DNA from: Arthrinium phaeospermum | Taxonomy: Eukaryota > Ascomycota > Sordariomycetes > Amphisphaeriales > Apiosporaceae | Reading direction: 5' to 3' | Assembly: GCA_006503535.1 (NCBI GenBank) | Contig: QYRS01000008.1 | Coordinates: 1,550,001-1,614,000 of the forward strand | DNA length: 64,000 nt | Shown: in pieces, positions 35,308 to 47,200 of the stretch | Numbering within the stretch: the stretch's first letter is position 1 | How the letters are laid out: every line of letters starts with the position of its first letter | Position numbers and translations under genes: made by a program | The notes under the pieces: generated by a model | Database searches by the model: none | What the model was told of the DNA's origin: nothing | Seen by the model: the letters and a program-made list of their open reading frames with translations, nothing else

Positions 35308-37202
35308 CATTGTGAATAATCTGGAACCGTCTACCAATTACTAGATGCTCTATGGATGCTTCTACAAGATGCAGAATGGAAGTTGTTGCCTGTTTGCAGG
35401 TTAGCAATCACGCGACAATGAACCCGACGATGCCGACCATGAAGTTGTGGAGGTTGCTCGAAGATGCTGGCATCCCCTGGAATCATTCGTCAGGCCATAT
35501 TGAACAAACGAGAAGCTTCTATGCAGCTAAAGGGGCGTATAGAGGCGCTTGGTATGGCCTGGCCCGTGCTGAAGCTTGATCTCAGCTATTAATAGATTGG
35601 ATATTCAATAAACGAGGAGCGAGAGCTACATCAATTGACACATGCAATACTTACTCACACGATCAGTTGATATCTATGTATGTACCCAGAAGAAACTGCC
35701 TTCAATTGCAGTAGCCGCCTACACAGTCGGACAATTGTACATTGCTATGTTCATCTTTATCTTCAACACAGAAGCCCGGCAAATAAACTGTAGAGTGCTT
35801 GGATTGGCGGTCAATGGGGACATGAATCTGCTACCTAATGTACAGTACAGTTCTTGATTCCCAACTGCAAGGTGAACCAATACGTAGTGGGTGGTACACA
35901 ATACGGTGTACCGCATCATCGCCTGTTCCTGGCGTGAGGTACTACTGGCACATGAGACTGGAGAAGATTGGACGAAGCTGAAGTTTCCTACATGATATGA
36001 GATCATAGCCGCCATGGCTTAACTTGCACTTTTAAACAACCAAGGACAGAGAGACACACGAACAACGATCTCGCATGCGATGCCATGATGCGCAGTCGCA
36101 CTTACCAACTGGCCCACGTCCAAGTGCTTTCCGACTTGTGCCCCAAGGTGACTTGGAGATGGGAATGTCCAAAATCCGATAGCCAGGTTGCTCAATTGCT
36201 GCTTGGATCAGTCTTGGCAGACGTCATCTTGTGTTACTGACAGCAGCAAAGCTCCTTGCTTTTTCCTCCTCGGCTTTTCCGCCGAAGGTCTGAACCAATA
36301 AATCTTCCGATCGCTGATTGCACACGGACAGAAAACAGCCCGGGCCCCTTGATTTGAATGCCCGTGGTATGCAGCGCCCCGGGTCGAGACAAGCCTGGAC
36401 GTTTGGGTAGGCGGTACGGTACATTGTTACACCCCCGGCAGCTTGGACAGGTACTGTACTGTAGCCCAAGCAACATAAGCTAACTTTACTCTCTCGCGGT
36501 GTTTGCTCGGCATTGCGTGATCTATACGCATTCGACCGAGATGGTAATAGTCTTCCCGCTTCGGCTTTATGCGACCTGCCGCCTCGAGCTTTGGGGTTGG
36601 GGAGCAAGCAAGCAGCAACCATGGGTTGGGATGACGTGATGGTGTCGCTACCGTGACATGCGGAGTGGACGGAGGAACGGAAATCTGGTGTCTGGTGCGC
36701 ACAATCCAATAGTAGTGGTACTGTATTGTCAAGCTGGTGTGGGGCGGGGGGGATCTGGACTCAGACAGGCAGGGAAAGCATAAGCGCGGTCACTTTACAT
36801 GGTACAAGCATCCTGACGAAGCTACCACAAGTTTGTCAGATTGGGTATCGATGCTAGCTCGCGTGAGGTTGCCACATTCAAGGCTATTCCGGACCGACAG
36901 AATTGGGGAGCGAGCGAAGGGGGAGGGGGCCAGCCAATTGGCAACTCTTGGAATTGTTCCTTTTTCTTTTGATTATTCGATATAATCGCGGCTAAGGGGG
37001 TTGTGTACTACCACGCGGTGAAGTGCAGCCATGATAGCGTCTCGCTGGCGAACTATGATTCTCTGTATACAGTTAAAGTTGGCTATGTCCTGCATAGCAG
37101 CCCGAGACTTGCTCGCACTGGGGATACCATTTCAAGTCGTAACAAAATCACACCGTTTTGAATCGCGCGTGCGTGAAGTGAATCTGCCGCCGTTCGACCC
37201 CA
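35308..37202. other. Intergenic region
   Basis: Nearly 2 kb between hsp30 and the 3' end of the YTH gene. It contains TACAGTAC/TACTGTAC-type short palindromes (near 35840, 36451 and 36716). No gene is recognised. Confidence 0.4.
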
Positions 37203-39269
37203 TTATTGGGGAAATGGAGCTCGCATCGGGGGTGGGTATCCTGCCACCATCGTCATCCCCTGCCGCATCCCCATAGCCATAGGCGCAGGAGACTGCACTC
37301 GATTGAACAGGCCGATAAGTCTTCGACCCACCGAGGGTTCCAGTTCGGTGCCGTCCCGTGCGATCTTGACCTCCCTGTTGGAGTTCCACGGATTCCGTAG
37401 CCCGCGAGTGCGGTAGAACGGTAACCTCGAAGACGACAGCCATTCAAGTTTGAATGGCTTTCCCCAGGCCTTGGAACCTCCCTCGCCATCCTCACCGTTA
37501 TGCGCGCTCGCTGAATCGTCCACTTCCGACTCGGTTTCCGGCGTATCTGCGTCATCTCGCTCGATCTCCCAGAAGATTGTGCCCCTAGCCGAATCATCGA
37601 TAATGTTGCCTCGTGGGCAATTTTCAGTCGCTTCGGTCGGGATGGCTTTCGGCAAGTCGGAATCCGTAGCTGTTTGGGCCTTGGGTGCAAATTCAATGGC
37701 CGCAGCTGGGTCGTTGTTTATAGGCGATGTCATCTTGGCATATCCAAAATACTCCCCTGATTTATTGGCAGAGAACACCAAGTAAACATTATCAACCGCC
37801 TGCAGTATCATAGTTAGCAGAGACTCTGCATGCGTGCCGTATCATTTTCCGAACCTTATACGCGTCATTAAGGGCCTCTTCGTTGTGAGACTGTGTGGCC
37901 CAAACCCCGTTCCTCACGCTGAGCTCCAGATCTTCGACTGTAAGACTTTTCAATATAAAAAATTTGTCTTTTTGTGTCACGCCATCGACGGCCGGCGCTT
38001 CCCTGTGGTCGTCGGGCACTTTCTCGGTTGTGGTGTGCGGCTCGGGTTTCGCCTCCGGTTGATCGTCTGCGGCTACGACAGGGGCAACCTGCACATGCGG
38101 AGATGTGGCAGCAGGGCCAGTCGGTGCCGTTTGGCCTGCAGTACCTTCGACGGTGCTCTTGCGTAGTCTGCTGACGAGTCGTACAGATTGGAACTTGGAG
38201 TCGTGAAGCTTCTGTTGCGCCGTAACACAGCTTTGTTCGTCTTTGAAGTTCGCAAAAGCGCAGTTACTCTTAGATATCAGAAACAGTGACTCGAGGCCGC
38301 TTGCTTCTTGGCACACATGGTAGACCAAGCTCATCAGATCAGTCTGCGGTGGCAGGTTTCCAATCCAAATAGCATTTCCTAGTAAGACATATAAGTATGT
38401 CATCTTGAGAAGTTGGGCTGCATACTAACCGCTCTGCCGTGGTTTACGGGGAGGACCACGGACGACGTTGGAACGGTTTCGTGACGCTTCTAAGAGAGGA
38501 TGTCAGTTATATATTAACAAATGGAAACAATAGTTCCGTGTAACAGACCATCTGCAGGGCCGAGAGCCGACATCGGCCCAAATTGGTCCTGAGGTCCCGA
38601 AGGGGATGCCCCGCGAGGGCCAGATGCAATGAACTGCCCAGGCATCATTTGTGCCGGAACGGCCTGGGGTTGACCAGCATATGCTCCCGGCTGCCCGTAG
38701 TAGTAACCTCCTGAAAGTTGTTGTTGCTGTTGCGCAGGGTTCATCATGACTTGGCTTGGGTAGTAGGCCATGTTGTGCCTGGGAGACATGTTTGCGGCCT
38801 GTTGTGAGGGCGCGAGTTGATGATTGTAGAACTGTTGAACTTGGGGGTGATGAGGCATGTAGTATTGTTGCCCCATGATAGGGTTAACGGCCGTAGGGCC
38901 CCCATATTGGGTCATTTGAGGCATGGAGTGAGCAACACCAGGAGGCGGCCCGCCAGTGTTGTAACGCGGCTGTGCGCCTTGATTGTAAGCCGGCCGGTAG
39001 TTGGTCTGCGGCAGCGCGTTCGCCATAGCACCCATGTTGTAGGGACCTACCCGCCCATTGACCTGTGGCTGTGTCATATCGAACTGGGCCGAGAAGGCAT
39101 TGTGGGAAGGGTCGAAGTGTTGTTGGGATTGGAACGCCGAGTGCCCTACATAGGAACCGGTTGAGTTGCCCTGGTCGTCGGTTGATAGCGAGCCCTGGAA
39201 AGTGCCGCCGAGAGCCTCGGGATGAGTGAGGTCGTTGGCCGAGCTTGCATTGGGTGGAGCATCACCCAT
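37203..39269 (-). CDS. RRM + YTH-domain RNA-binding protein (m6A reader, YTHDC1-like)
   Basis: Exons 39269-38549, 38489-38430, 38378-37855 and 37799-37203 give 633 aa; introns are 59, 51 and 55 nt. Residues 1-240 are low-complexity, rich in Q, N, G, Y, P and M (prion-like). After a short basic exon (RNRSNVVRGPPRKPRQ) comes an RRM at ~261-335 with AIWIGNLPP (RNP2) and NCAFANF (RNP1). The YTH domain spans ~393-585: KDKFFILKSLTVEDLELS, GVWATQSHNEEALNDAY with the first cage Trp, VYLVFSANKSGEYFGYAKM, then FKLEWLSSSRLPF with the second cage Trp, and NPWNSNREVKIARDGTELE. That last motif is of the YTHDC1 type. A ~30-residue acidic insertion splits the domain. The last intron, inside the YTH domain, has the weak donor GTTCGG. 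Likely binds methylated adenosine in nuclear RNA. Confidence 0.88.
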
Positions 39270-42200
39270 TGGAGCTGTGTAATGACAGACGAAGGAGACT
39301 GCGCAGAGCTGCAAAAACGAGGGCGGGCAGAGGGCAGAGAGCTTAAGCGATTGTGAAGCGACGCCGGCGTAGTGCGGTTATAGTAGAGGTATCGTCCTGG
39401 GGAAGCTCTAGTCTTTTAAGAAAGTCGAGCGCTTGCGCTGCAGTCTCTGGAACTGGGGCGGCGAGTCCAACGAAACAGTGAGGAAGCTAGAAGAGTGTCA
39501 GGTAACCTTCTACCACGACACATACAGCTGAGCCACGGCAAGCGAATTGGCGCTGTATTCGACAGAGACCTATGTTGTAGCTCTAAGCGATGCTCCGAAT
39601 AGACTGGGAGCAGGGATATCCGGATTTGGGCGACGTCCAATCCGAGAGCAGAAGTGATCTTCTACTAGGGTGGGAGAACCGAATCCCAGAAGATATGATG
39701 AGTATAAGAGTCGTCCAGAAGCCGGGGGCAGCAGGGTCCGAATCTAAGAAAGACGTGTGTTGAAGAGGGCCAAGGATACTGATAGGCGGTCCAGAAGGCA
39801 GTATGGTCACGTCTGGTGAGGCTGAGTGCAGGCAGGATGGGCGATGGCTGCAGGAACTCTGCAATGGTGACAGACTGGAGAAAGCCAGAGGACAAGAATC
39901 CTCCAAGGGTCGCTTCGAGTCTCTGGTAGCAGGCTGGCCCGGGAGTCTGTATCGCAGAACCGAGAAATAATAAAAATTGATAGAAGATGGGAAGCAAGTG
40001 GTGTGGCTAAATTAGGGTCTTCTGGGGCTGTCGGTTGCAGATGGCAAGGGGGGGCAGGGATCGTTGATAGAGTGTAACGGCAATCTTTGCCCTTCTCGTA
40101 GTCTCTCGCGATATGAAGTGTGACTTATACATGCAGGGAAGATGACGACTCGCGACGGTGCGGGTGGCTAATGAACGGGAGTGGTAGGTTGGGGGTCTTA
40201 AAGCCGTCTCGGACACATGTAGAAGCACGTACGTACATGGGTTATGGAGACAGGCAGTTAGCTGGGTCTCCAGGAGATGAGACGATGAAGAGAGCCAGGC
40301 GATTGTGGGAACAGGCCAGTAGTCGGTATGTAAGGTAGGTGTCTGTCCAGCTGCCAGTCCACCCACCTTCCGCCGTGCCGGGGTACGGTACTCGTACAGG
40401 ATGTGCCCAACATGACGATCATGGAGAGGCAGCATGTTCATAACCCTTGCACGGTAGCAAACGTAGCCGATTGGCGTTCACAAATGCCATCCTACTGCCA
40501 CGAGAAACAAAATTGGGGACGAGGAGGAAAAGGGAATCTGTCTCGCGCAGAATGTGGCATGGCATTCGCTGGAGACCGGGTTCTGACCGGGGAGGTGTTT
40601 CCTTCGTTTTTCGCCACCGTGGCTATCCTGGGAAGGGGGTTCCTCTAGGGGTCCCAGGCGGTCCCAGGCGGTCCCACGAGAAAGACTCGATACAGTAAAG
40701 TACCTCTTGATATGTACCCCCCAAGATGCAGGAGGGCACACTGGCACACACTTAGCCGCAAACGTTCTGGACTCGGCCAACGACCGGGGGAATATTGTCA
40801 ATCTCACTTGGCGTCAGATATGCGAGTGAAACAGGGCAAAGCTGCAATATCTGTAGAGTTCAATGACCAGCCCGCACTGTCCCTCTCTCTCTCTCTCAAT
40901 GCCCATGGAGCGTGGCGCTGGAGCCCAAATTCGTCATTAGGTAGGACGAGGGAAAAAAAGGAAATATGTCAGTTGTCATCTGTCGCTACCTTACACAGCA
41001 AGGCACAGTAGGATGTAGGCATGTATGCACAGAAACCGCCCGTTGGGCTGCATGTTGCTGAGTTAGAGCTTGCGCCATGGGCTCTCTGGGATTCTTGGGA
41101 GCTCCCGCGAAGAGACTAACCTAGACCCAGCCGTTGGGGGGATGATGTAAAGAGATCAGACGGACTGTGTCCATAACCTCAGCCACCGTACCGAGAAGGA
41201 GAAAGAGAGAGAAGAAAAAAAGCACACCACAGTTCACCATGATCCATCACCATCTTGTTCGGTTCGCATGGCATGGAGAGCAAAGAATTAGATGGGCATG
41301 GAGACCGAAGGCGGACCGGTCCAGACCTCGCACATCGACCTGACCTGACCCTGCCAATGCATGTCTTCGCAGGCACCCCAGCGGGTTTCCCCTCCGTTCA
41401 GAACGGCCAAAGCGATTTCTCACTGTCTCTAGCAAGTTTTCATCTTGGTCTCCATCCGTCCAAAAATATGTAACTGGAATTACTACTGGTCGGGTGGCGT
41501 AAATCCATGAACGCAGTAACAGTAACGTGTACTGGATGATCCTTACTAAGGATGATGAAATGGGCAGGCCAGCTTTCGGTATCAGCCGCAATGGGATTCT
41601 TGTGTGGCCTGGGAATTTTGCAATAGGAAAGACAGTGGTTTCCCATCTCCACACCAGGAGCGGACGATGGAATGGTGCCAGATCCCTGCCCCTGGCTGTG
41701 CAGCGGACCGTGTCAAGGTGGGCGATTATGATGTCGATGGTGGTTCGGCTAAATGAAAGGAAAAACCTTGGGGTGAACGGTGGCGTCAGCTGCACCACGA
41801 CCTCCCCTGCTCCCGGTACAGTACAGTACGTAGCTAGGTACGTACATGCCGAACAGTATCACACTGTCATCATCATCCTGCCTGGGTCTTGCTTGGATAC
41901 TTGTACCGGGCTGCTGCCCGGCCGGCATGTCGTAAGTATTCGATAATTGGGGAAGAAGAGACCCTGGCGCATTGTTCAATTTGCTATGGAGTGGAGACCA
42001 CCGAAAAATCGTAAGCAGAAGAGAGAGAAAAAATCTGCGACTGGTTGCTTGAGTACTACTACTGGTCGGCGTTCATGCTACTGTATCGTCAGCATCTTAT
42101 TCGCCCGATTTTAACCGTTTGAGTTTATTTCGATTTCCATGCCAACGCACAGTCTGTTACTGTCTGGTCTAGCATCTAGCATCCCGATTGAGATATGAAA

Positions 42201-42832
42201 GCTACGACGGGTCACTGCTTACGGTCCTGCTACAGTATGTACTTACAACACCATCAGAAGCTGTTTCCCCAACGTCGCTGTTGAACGTGGGGGCAATGGC
42301 CATGGACGAGTCAGTTTAGCGCAGTGTAGCCCGTACTGTAGCGTAGGGGACCGCAAGCTCTCTCGGGACCAGCCACGGCCAGCAATTCGTGGAAATAGTG
42401 CAAGCCTCAAAAACCACTTGGCCAGGTTGGCGATTTCTCCAATGCTGATTCATTATATTGCCACCGGAAAAGTTGCTTTTGTCTTTTCCTACCTGGCGGC
42501 TTCTAGCCTATGCTGGCTGCGAGTCAGTCCATCTTGAAGGTCAAACTGGGCTGGAACGGCATCGTGGCATGGCTTGGAATTAGCGTGTTTTGTGGCTGAT
42601 GGGAATTCCTAGGCCACAAAAAACCAAGGCCGCTTGGTTGTCGGCCGCACATGCCATTTTGCCACTGTCGAATTCCCAGACTACGACCACAGGAGCACAG
42701 CTTTGGGGATGGAGATCGCACAATCCCGCATCCTAGCCAGCCAACTTCGACGACATCTGTGGCGTGACCTACACTTCACGCTACTCCTAGCTTCGCACTT
42801 AGACGAACGAAGCATTGCACTCAACGTGCAAG
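39270..42832. other. Long gene-free interval (3.6 kb)
   Basis: Upstream of the YTH gene and left of the transposon. Features seen are a (CT)n run near 40884, a short tandem repeat at 40651-40677, and frequent TAC-containing short palindromes (41814-41850, 42078, 42232, 42330). Open frames here are short and unrecognisable. Part may be a long 5' UTR of the YTH gene. Confidence 0.4.
40651..40677 (+). repeat. 10-bp tandem repeat (gtcccaggcg, ~2.7 copies)
   Basis: Two perfect units and a partial third unit in direct succession in non-coding DNA. Confidence 0.85.
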
Positions 42833-44251
42833 CAGGCGGTGGACAAAAAAAAAGTACCGCAAATGCTCGAGTACGCGCACGGCCCCCGACTTCAATTTAC
42901 TACGGCAATTACATACATTCTCGAAGCATCAATCATCGTCATACTCAATCGTCGTCATCTTTCCATCCATCTCATCGATGCATTGATGTAGCCGAGCCGG
43001 AATCGAATCGATGAGCTGGTTGATCTTCTTTTGTTTGAGGTTCTCCCACCCCTCGTCCGCGAGCGCGATGAGGGAGTCCTTCTCCCACGCGGTCCGCGAT
43101 GCGGCGTGTTGTTTCGGCCATTTCCAACAATTCTCGATGGGAGAGAAGTCGGGGCTCGCCGAGCAATTGAAGTACCATGTGAGCCCGTGATCTCTCTTCC
43201 ACGCGTGCATCCGGCTCGTCTCCCCCGGTCCGTGACCGGGAGCGTTGTCCTCCTCGAGCACGTAGCCCGGCCACTCCGAAAGGAGAGGGACGGCATGCTT
43301 CTCGAGGATATCCATGTAAACGTCTTGAGTCATCGTGCCGTAGTTGTTCGTCGGCACATCGTACGGGACCAACGGGAGCTTGTGATCATACCCGACGCCG
43401 GACCAGAAGTGTGCTGCCTCGCGCCGGCGCTCCTCCCCCTCGATGGGAGAGAGCCTCTCTTGGATGCATTCGGGGCACTCGCGCTCGCCGGGCTTCCGGA
43501 TGATTTGGACCTTCCGGTCGTAGCCGATGGCGATGTGAAACTCGTCCGTGAACAACACGTTCCTCCAGTTCTCTCTCTCGGGCCTCGCCGCGAGGGCCTC
43601 GCGGCAGAAGGCCTTCCGTTGCTCCATCCGTTCCTCACTCACCCACCCCTTACCACACGCGACGCACTTCCGCCAGTCCTTTTGATGCAACGCACGCCGG
43701 ACCGTACGGCCACATACATCGACGTCGACGCCGGCCTCGGCCGGGAGGGCTTCCCACGGCAGCGCACGGGCGTCGAAACCACCCTCCCACAAAAGCTTCT
43801 CGATCTTGTTGATATCTTCGTCGGAGAGCTTCCGGGGCCGGCCACGGGTCTCATCAACGTACGGATTGTGAGTGAACCGCCGAGGGCAGTCCCGAAGGAT
43901 CGAGTAGCCTTGGTTTTTCCGGACGGCGAACGCCCGAAAGATATCGTTGTAGTAGAAGGGGATGCCGTATCGGCGCTCCTGCCATCGTGCGAAGTGACAT
44001 GCCCCTTGTATCTCCGATTTGGTGGGCGTATGATGCTCGGGGCCACGATCGCCGATGTAACATGGCGTATGTGGCCGGAGTAGGCTCGCGAGACTCGTCA
44101 TGTTTGATTGATGTAATGCATCTTCGATGCGATGCTTTGAATATTCGAATTCCGGCTCGAATGGGTGTAAAATGGCCACATTCCGAAGTGATGTGATGGA
44201 GGGCTGAAGTGACGTCAAAATGGCGGTACTTTTTTTTTTGTCCACCGCCTG
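42833..44251 (-). mobile_element. Complete Tc1/mariner-like DDE transposon, 1419 bp
   Basis: Terminal inverted repeats of about 28 nt bound the element. The left end begins caggcggtggac, an A9 tract, then gtaccgc; the right end, read inward, has the same sequence with A10. The interior carries one transposase gene. The flanks are gcaag at 42828-42832 and gcaag at 44252-44256, a perfect 5-bp direct repeat that looks like a target-site duplication. A TA dinucleotide, as expected for Tc1/mariner, is absent at both ends. The near-identical termini and intact coding frame suggest recent insertion with no visible repeat-induced mutation. Confidence 0.85.
42929..44101 (-). CDS. DDE-superfamily transposase
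   Basis: Intact 390-aa frame from the ATG at 44101; the open frame extends into the right terminal repeat but only to a GTG. The N-terminal half contains a helix-turn-helix-like region (GRPRKLSDEDINKIEKLL and CGRTVRRALHQK) and a CVACGKGW pair of cysteines. The catalytic core reads NVLFTDEFHIAIGY (first Asp), VLEEDNAPGHGPG (second Asp) and SPDFSPIENCW (Glu). I count 37 residues between the second Asp and the Glu, longer than the 34 of classical Tc1. The ENCW ending and the DNAPGH motif place it in the Tc1/mariner/IS630 superfamily (DDE_3-like). No stop or frameshift is seen, so it may be active. Confidence 0.88.
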   Translation of the reverse strand: MTSLASLLRPHTPCYIGDRGPEHHTPTKSEIQGACHFARWQERRYGIPFYYNDIFRAFAVRKNQGYSILRDCPRRFTHNPYVDETRGRPRKLSDEDINKIEKLLWEGGFDARALPWEALPAEAGVDVDVCGRTVRRALHQKDWRKCVACGKGWVSEERMEQRKAFCREALAARPERENWRNVLFTDEFHIAIGYDRKVQIIRKPGERECPECIQERLSPIEGEERRREAAHFWSGVGYDHKLPLVPYDVPTNNYGTMTQDVYMDILEKHAVPLLSEWPGYVLEEDNAPGHGPGETSRMHAWKRDHGLTWYFNCSASPDFSPIENCWKWPKQHAASRTAWEKDSLIALADEGWENLKQKKINQLIDSIPARLHQCIDEMDGKMTTIEYDDD

Positions 44252-47200
44252 GCAAGAGTCGGTCCCTACAGTAACGTCTCCAATTCACGATATTTTGGGC
44301 TCCGGGCAATTGGTTGATCAGCACGGCTATTGCCTCAAACAGCAGTTTCTTGCAATGCCTTTTGTCTCAGCCATCCGTCTGCATAACAGTACATCTTGGT
44401 TGACTGGTGCACCACAAAGAATGGAATCCAGGTTCAATGTTGTGGCATCTTGGTGCGAACGACATTTACATGCGAGCTATCTGCATTGTACGTGGTATAC
44501 GAAATTCCCTGGTATCGACCAGGAACAGCAGCACAGCAGTCAGCAGTCTCTTGTTTGTTTGAATTTTGGTTTTACTGGTGATGTAGTTCACCTGTCAGCG
44601 AAGCAAATTGCTTGCTCTGCCTTCTATCCAAAGAGACAAAGTGTTAGTGAAGATCGGCGGCGGAGGGTTTTCTCCGGGCTAGCGACTTGCGATTTCTCCG
44701 TAGCAGGGACCTACCAGCTTTAGGACATTTCAACAACATAACCTACCTGCCTTGTTTCAACCTGCAAATGCCATCAATTGACTTTAGCAAGTACCTTCGG
44801 GTACCCGGCAGCCCTATTCCCACCCAGCCCGTACCTTACTTATCATGTAAACATAACATGCTTGATGCCTCGACCGATACCACATCTCCTCGGCCAACCA
44901 ACCCCCGTTCACTGCCCCGTTCAGAAACCGTTCACCCTCTTGCCTGGTCTGGTGCCTTGGTGTGGAAGAAGGCAAAAAAGGGCCCTGCAGCGGGCGGACG
45001 CGCCATTGCGGGTGGCCAAATCTGCACGGATTCGGTCAAGATCAATGTCGATCACCTTCTGATATGGGCCGGGCTCCGTTTGAACATCGGCCTCGGCCGA
45101 TTTTCACTCCCTCTGCTCATTGGATCCTCCCCGCGCCGGGCTAGTCATGTCACTCAGCCTCAACCACTCTAGCCCGCACCTGCGGCATCTGGCGTTCGCG
45201 GATACCCAACGAGCCAATATGCATATTTGCCACCCCTTTGTGCTGGATCAATCGCCAGAACGGGGTCTCTTTTGCGCCGATCCCCAACAAGCAGACATGG
45301 GGACAAAGTCAGAAACCCGACCAGGCGCCCCGCTACTGGCTGCTTTTTGATACGAGGTTCATGCCGGCACACCGTAGCCCCTGCCAATCCATCGACTTTT
45401 GGGAAACGTCGAGCCGTTTTCAAGAATATTTTCTGTGAACCCCGAGCGACAATCCGGCCGTTCGTCAGCAGCATGGCGCGTTCCTGTCCCCGTATGACCA
45501 CCATTATGCTTGTTTTATGCTTGTCTTCAATGTGGCGAGTGCATGCTCGTCTCCATTGGGGCGGTGCCAGGGCTGCCCAGGAAGCAATTCGGCTCTCAAG
45601 CCACCCCGCACTTGGTGATATGGCATTCTGGATATCGCATGTTTTCTTTACCCTCAGCTCGAAGTCGGTTCTGCACGCTGCATTGCCTTGCCGGCCAATT
45701 CCCAGGTCAGCTCGAGGCAAGGTACTTGAGCGATGTTTGAATCACGCCCACGCTTACAGTTCACGCCCATGGGCCAAAAGCACAGAACGTTGTGACCCTC
45801 GGTTTTTCTCGCGCAGGGTGTTTCCAGGCTGTTATTCACAGACAGGAGTCATCATCACGGGAGATACGTCAAGCCTACCAGGTACTGTTGAGAGATTTTC
45901 TGTCTGATGCAAAGTATGCCACATGTCGTAGCAGATCAAATGTATCGGCCACGCTGTTCTGGTCAACATCTGAACGAACAGCGGATACCGGCTATTGTTA
46001 CTGGGGACTTTAACCCACAGCAAGCAGATGACGATACCCTGACCCTAAATGTCTATAAGTGAGCACTGGACCTAGGTCACCAGCCACTTCCTGCCCGTCG
46101 CCTCTATGGTACGATCTCTGTACCCGCTCTAGCTGTCTAGGTCCAGCGGCTAGGTGCGCTAACAACTTCGCTGTGGGACATCTAATTCGATACTGCTGCA
46201 ATCTTGGACTCACCAAGAATGCTTTCATCCAATATCTGGCCAGCCCTTCGTGAATGTGCTATGTTCTGAATGACGCATCGCGGCCAACCCGTCTCTGGGC
46301 CTGCTGAGTCTCAGCTGCCCGAGCGCGACTGAGCAACGAGGCAACCAAGGAGAGAGCGCAAGATCAAAGGTATATACAACAGACGGCCGGTGGATCTTGA
46401 ATCGCATAAATGCTCTTGCCAACGCTCTCTAGCGGACCACACCGGCTGCTAATGAATCCAGGAGTCTGGGTCAATCCTACTTTAGCTTGCCATCGAGATC
46501 CGCCTATGGCTAAGAATGGCAAGTCCCTCGGCGCTTGCGCAAGGCCACGATTCCAATAGTCAATAGCTGTGCAGATTCTCAGTACTCCGAGAAGCCAATC
46601 GCATGCCATACAGAGCTAATTGTCGAAAACTCAATTTCGGTTGACCCCGAAGAAAATTTCCGGTTACCATTCTTAAGAGCGGTCTTTCGAGACTGCATCA
46701 TCTCCATCGGCTCATGCAGGACCTTCAGGCCATATGGACAATGTCTTTTTTGGCATGCACAGGGCAAACCATCACTCCACGCACCACGAGAACTGCCGGG
46801 GCTCGCACACCACTTATGTACGAGAAGCAGAAGTAATGTCCGTATCGTGGGCCAGTCCCAGGTCCACTCCGAATACACGTACAGGCCACTTTCGATGTTG
46901 TAACATTCTGCTTCACCTACCCATTACATCTCTCCATACGTTCTCGAGATCGGCCGTTGATCATGGAGGGATACTACTCGACGAATCCACTCGGAGCGGG
47001 CCTGCAACCTGTTACAAAATCACAAGGCTTAGAAGGGATTACTTGTCCTGTTCAGATTTACCATATCACCTGCAAGGAGTCCACTAGCTACCGGAAAGGG
47101 TGAGCTCACGCAACATCACCACTTTGGTCGAAAATGGCAACAATCTATCGTGATCTCACAAATTATAGAATAGCACTCACTATTCTATATAACCCCTAAA

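Noticed and set aside
43031..44083. 350-codon frame antisense to the transposase
   Set aside because: Shadow of the GC-rich transposase gene. The sense frame carries the DDE motifs.
42929..44245. Longer transposase frame starting in the right terminal repeat
   Set aside because: That start codon is GTG and lies inside the inverted repeat. The ATG at 44101 is preferred.
45227..45907. 226-codon open frame on the plus strand
   Set aside because: No recognisable domain and the composition of random translation. The better signal nearby is the GDFN relic in another frame.
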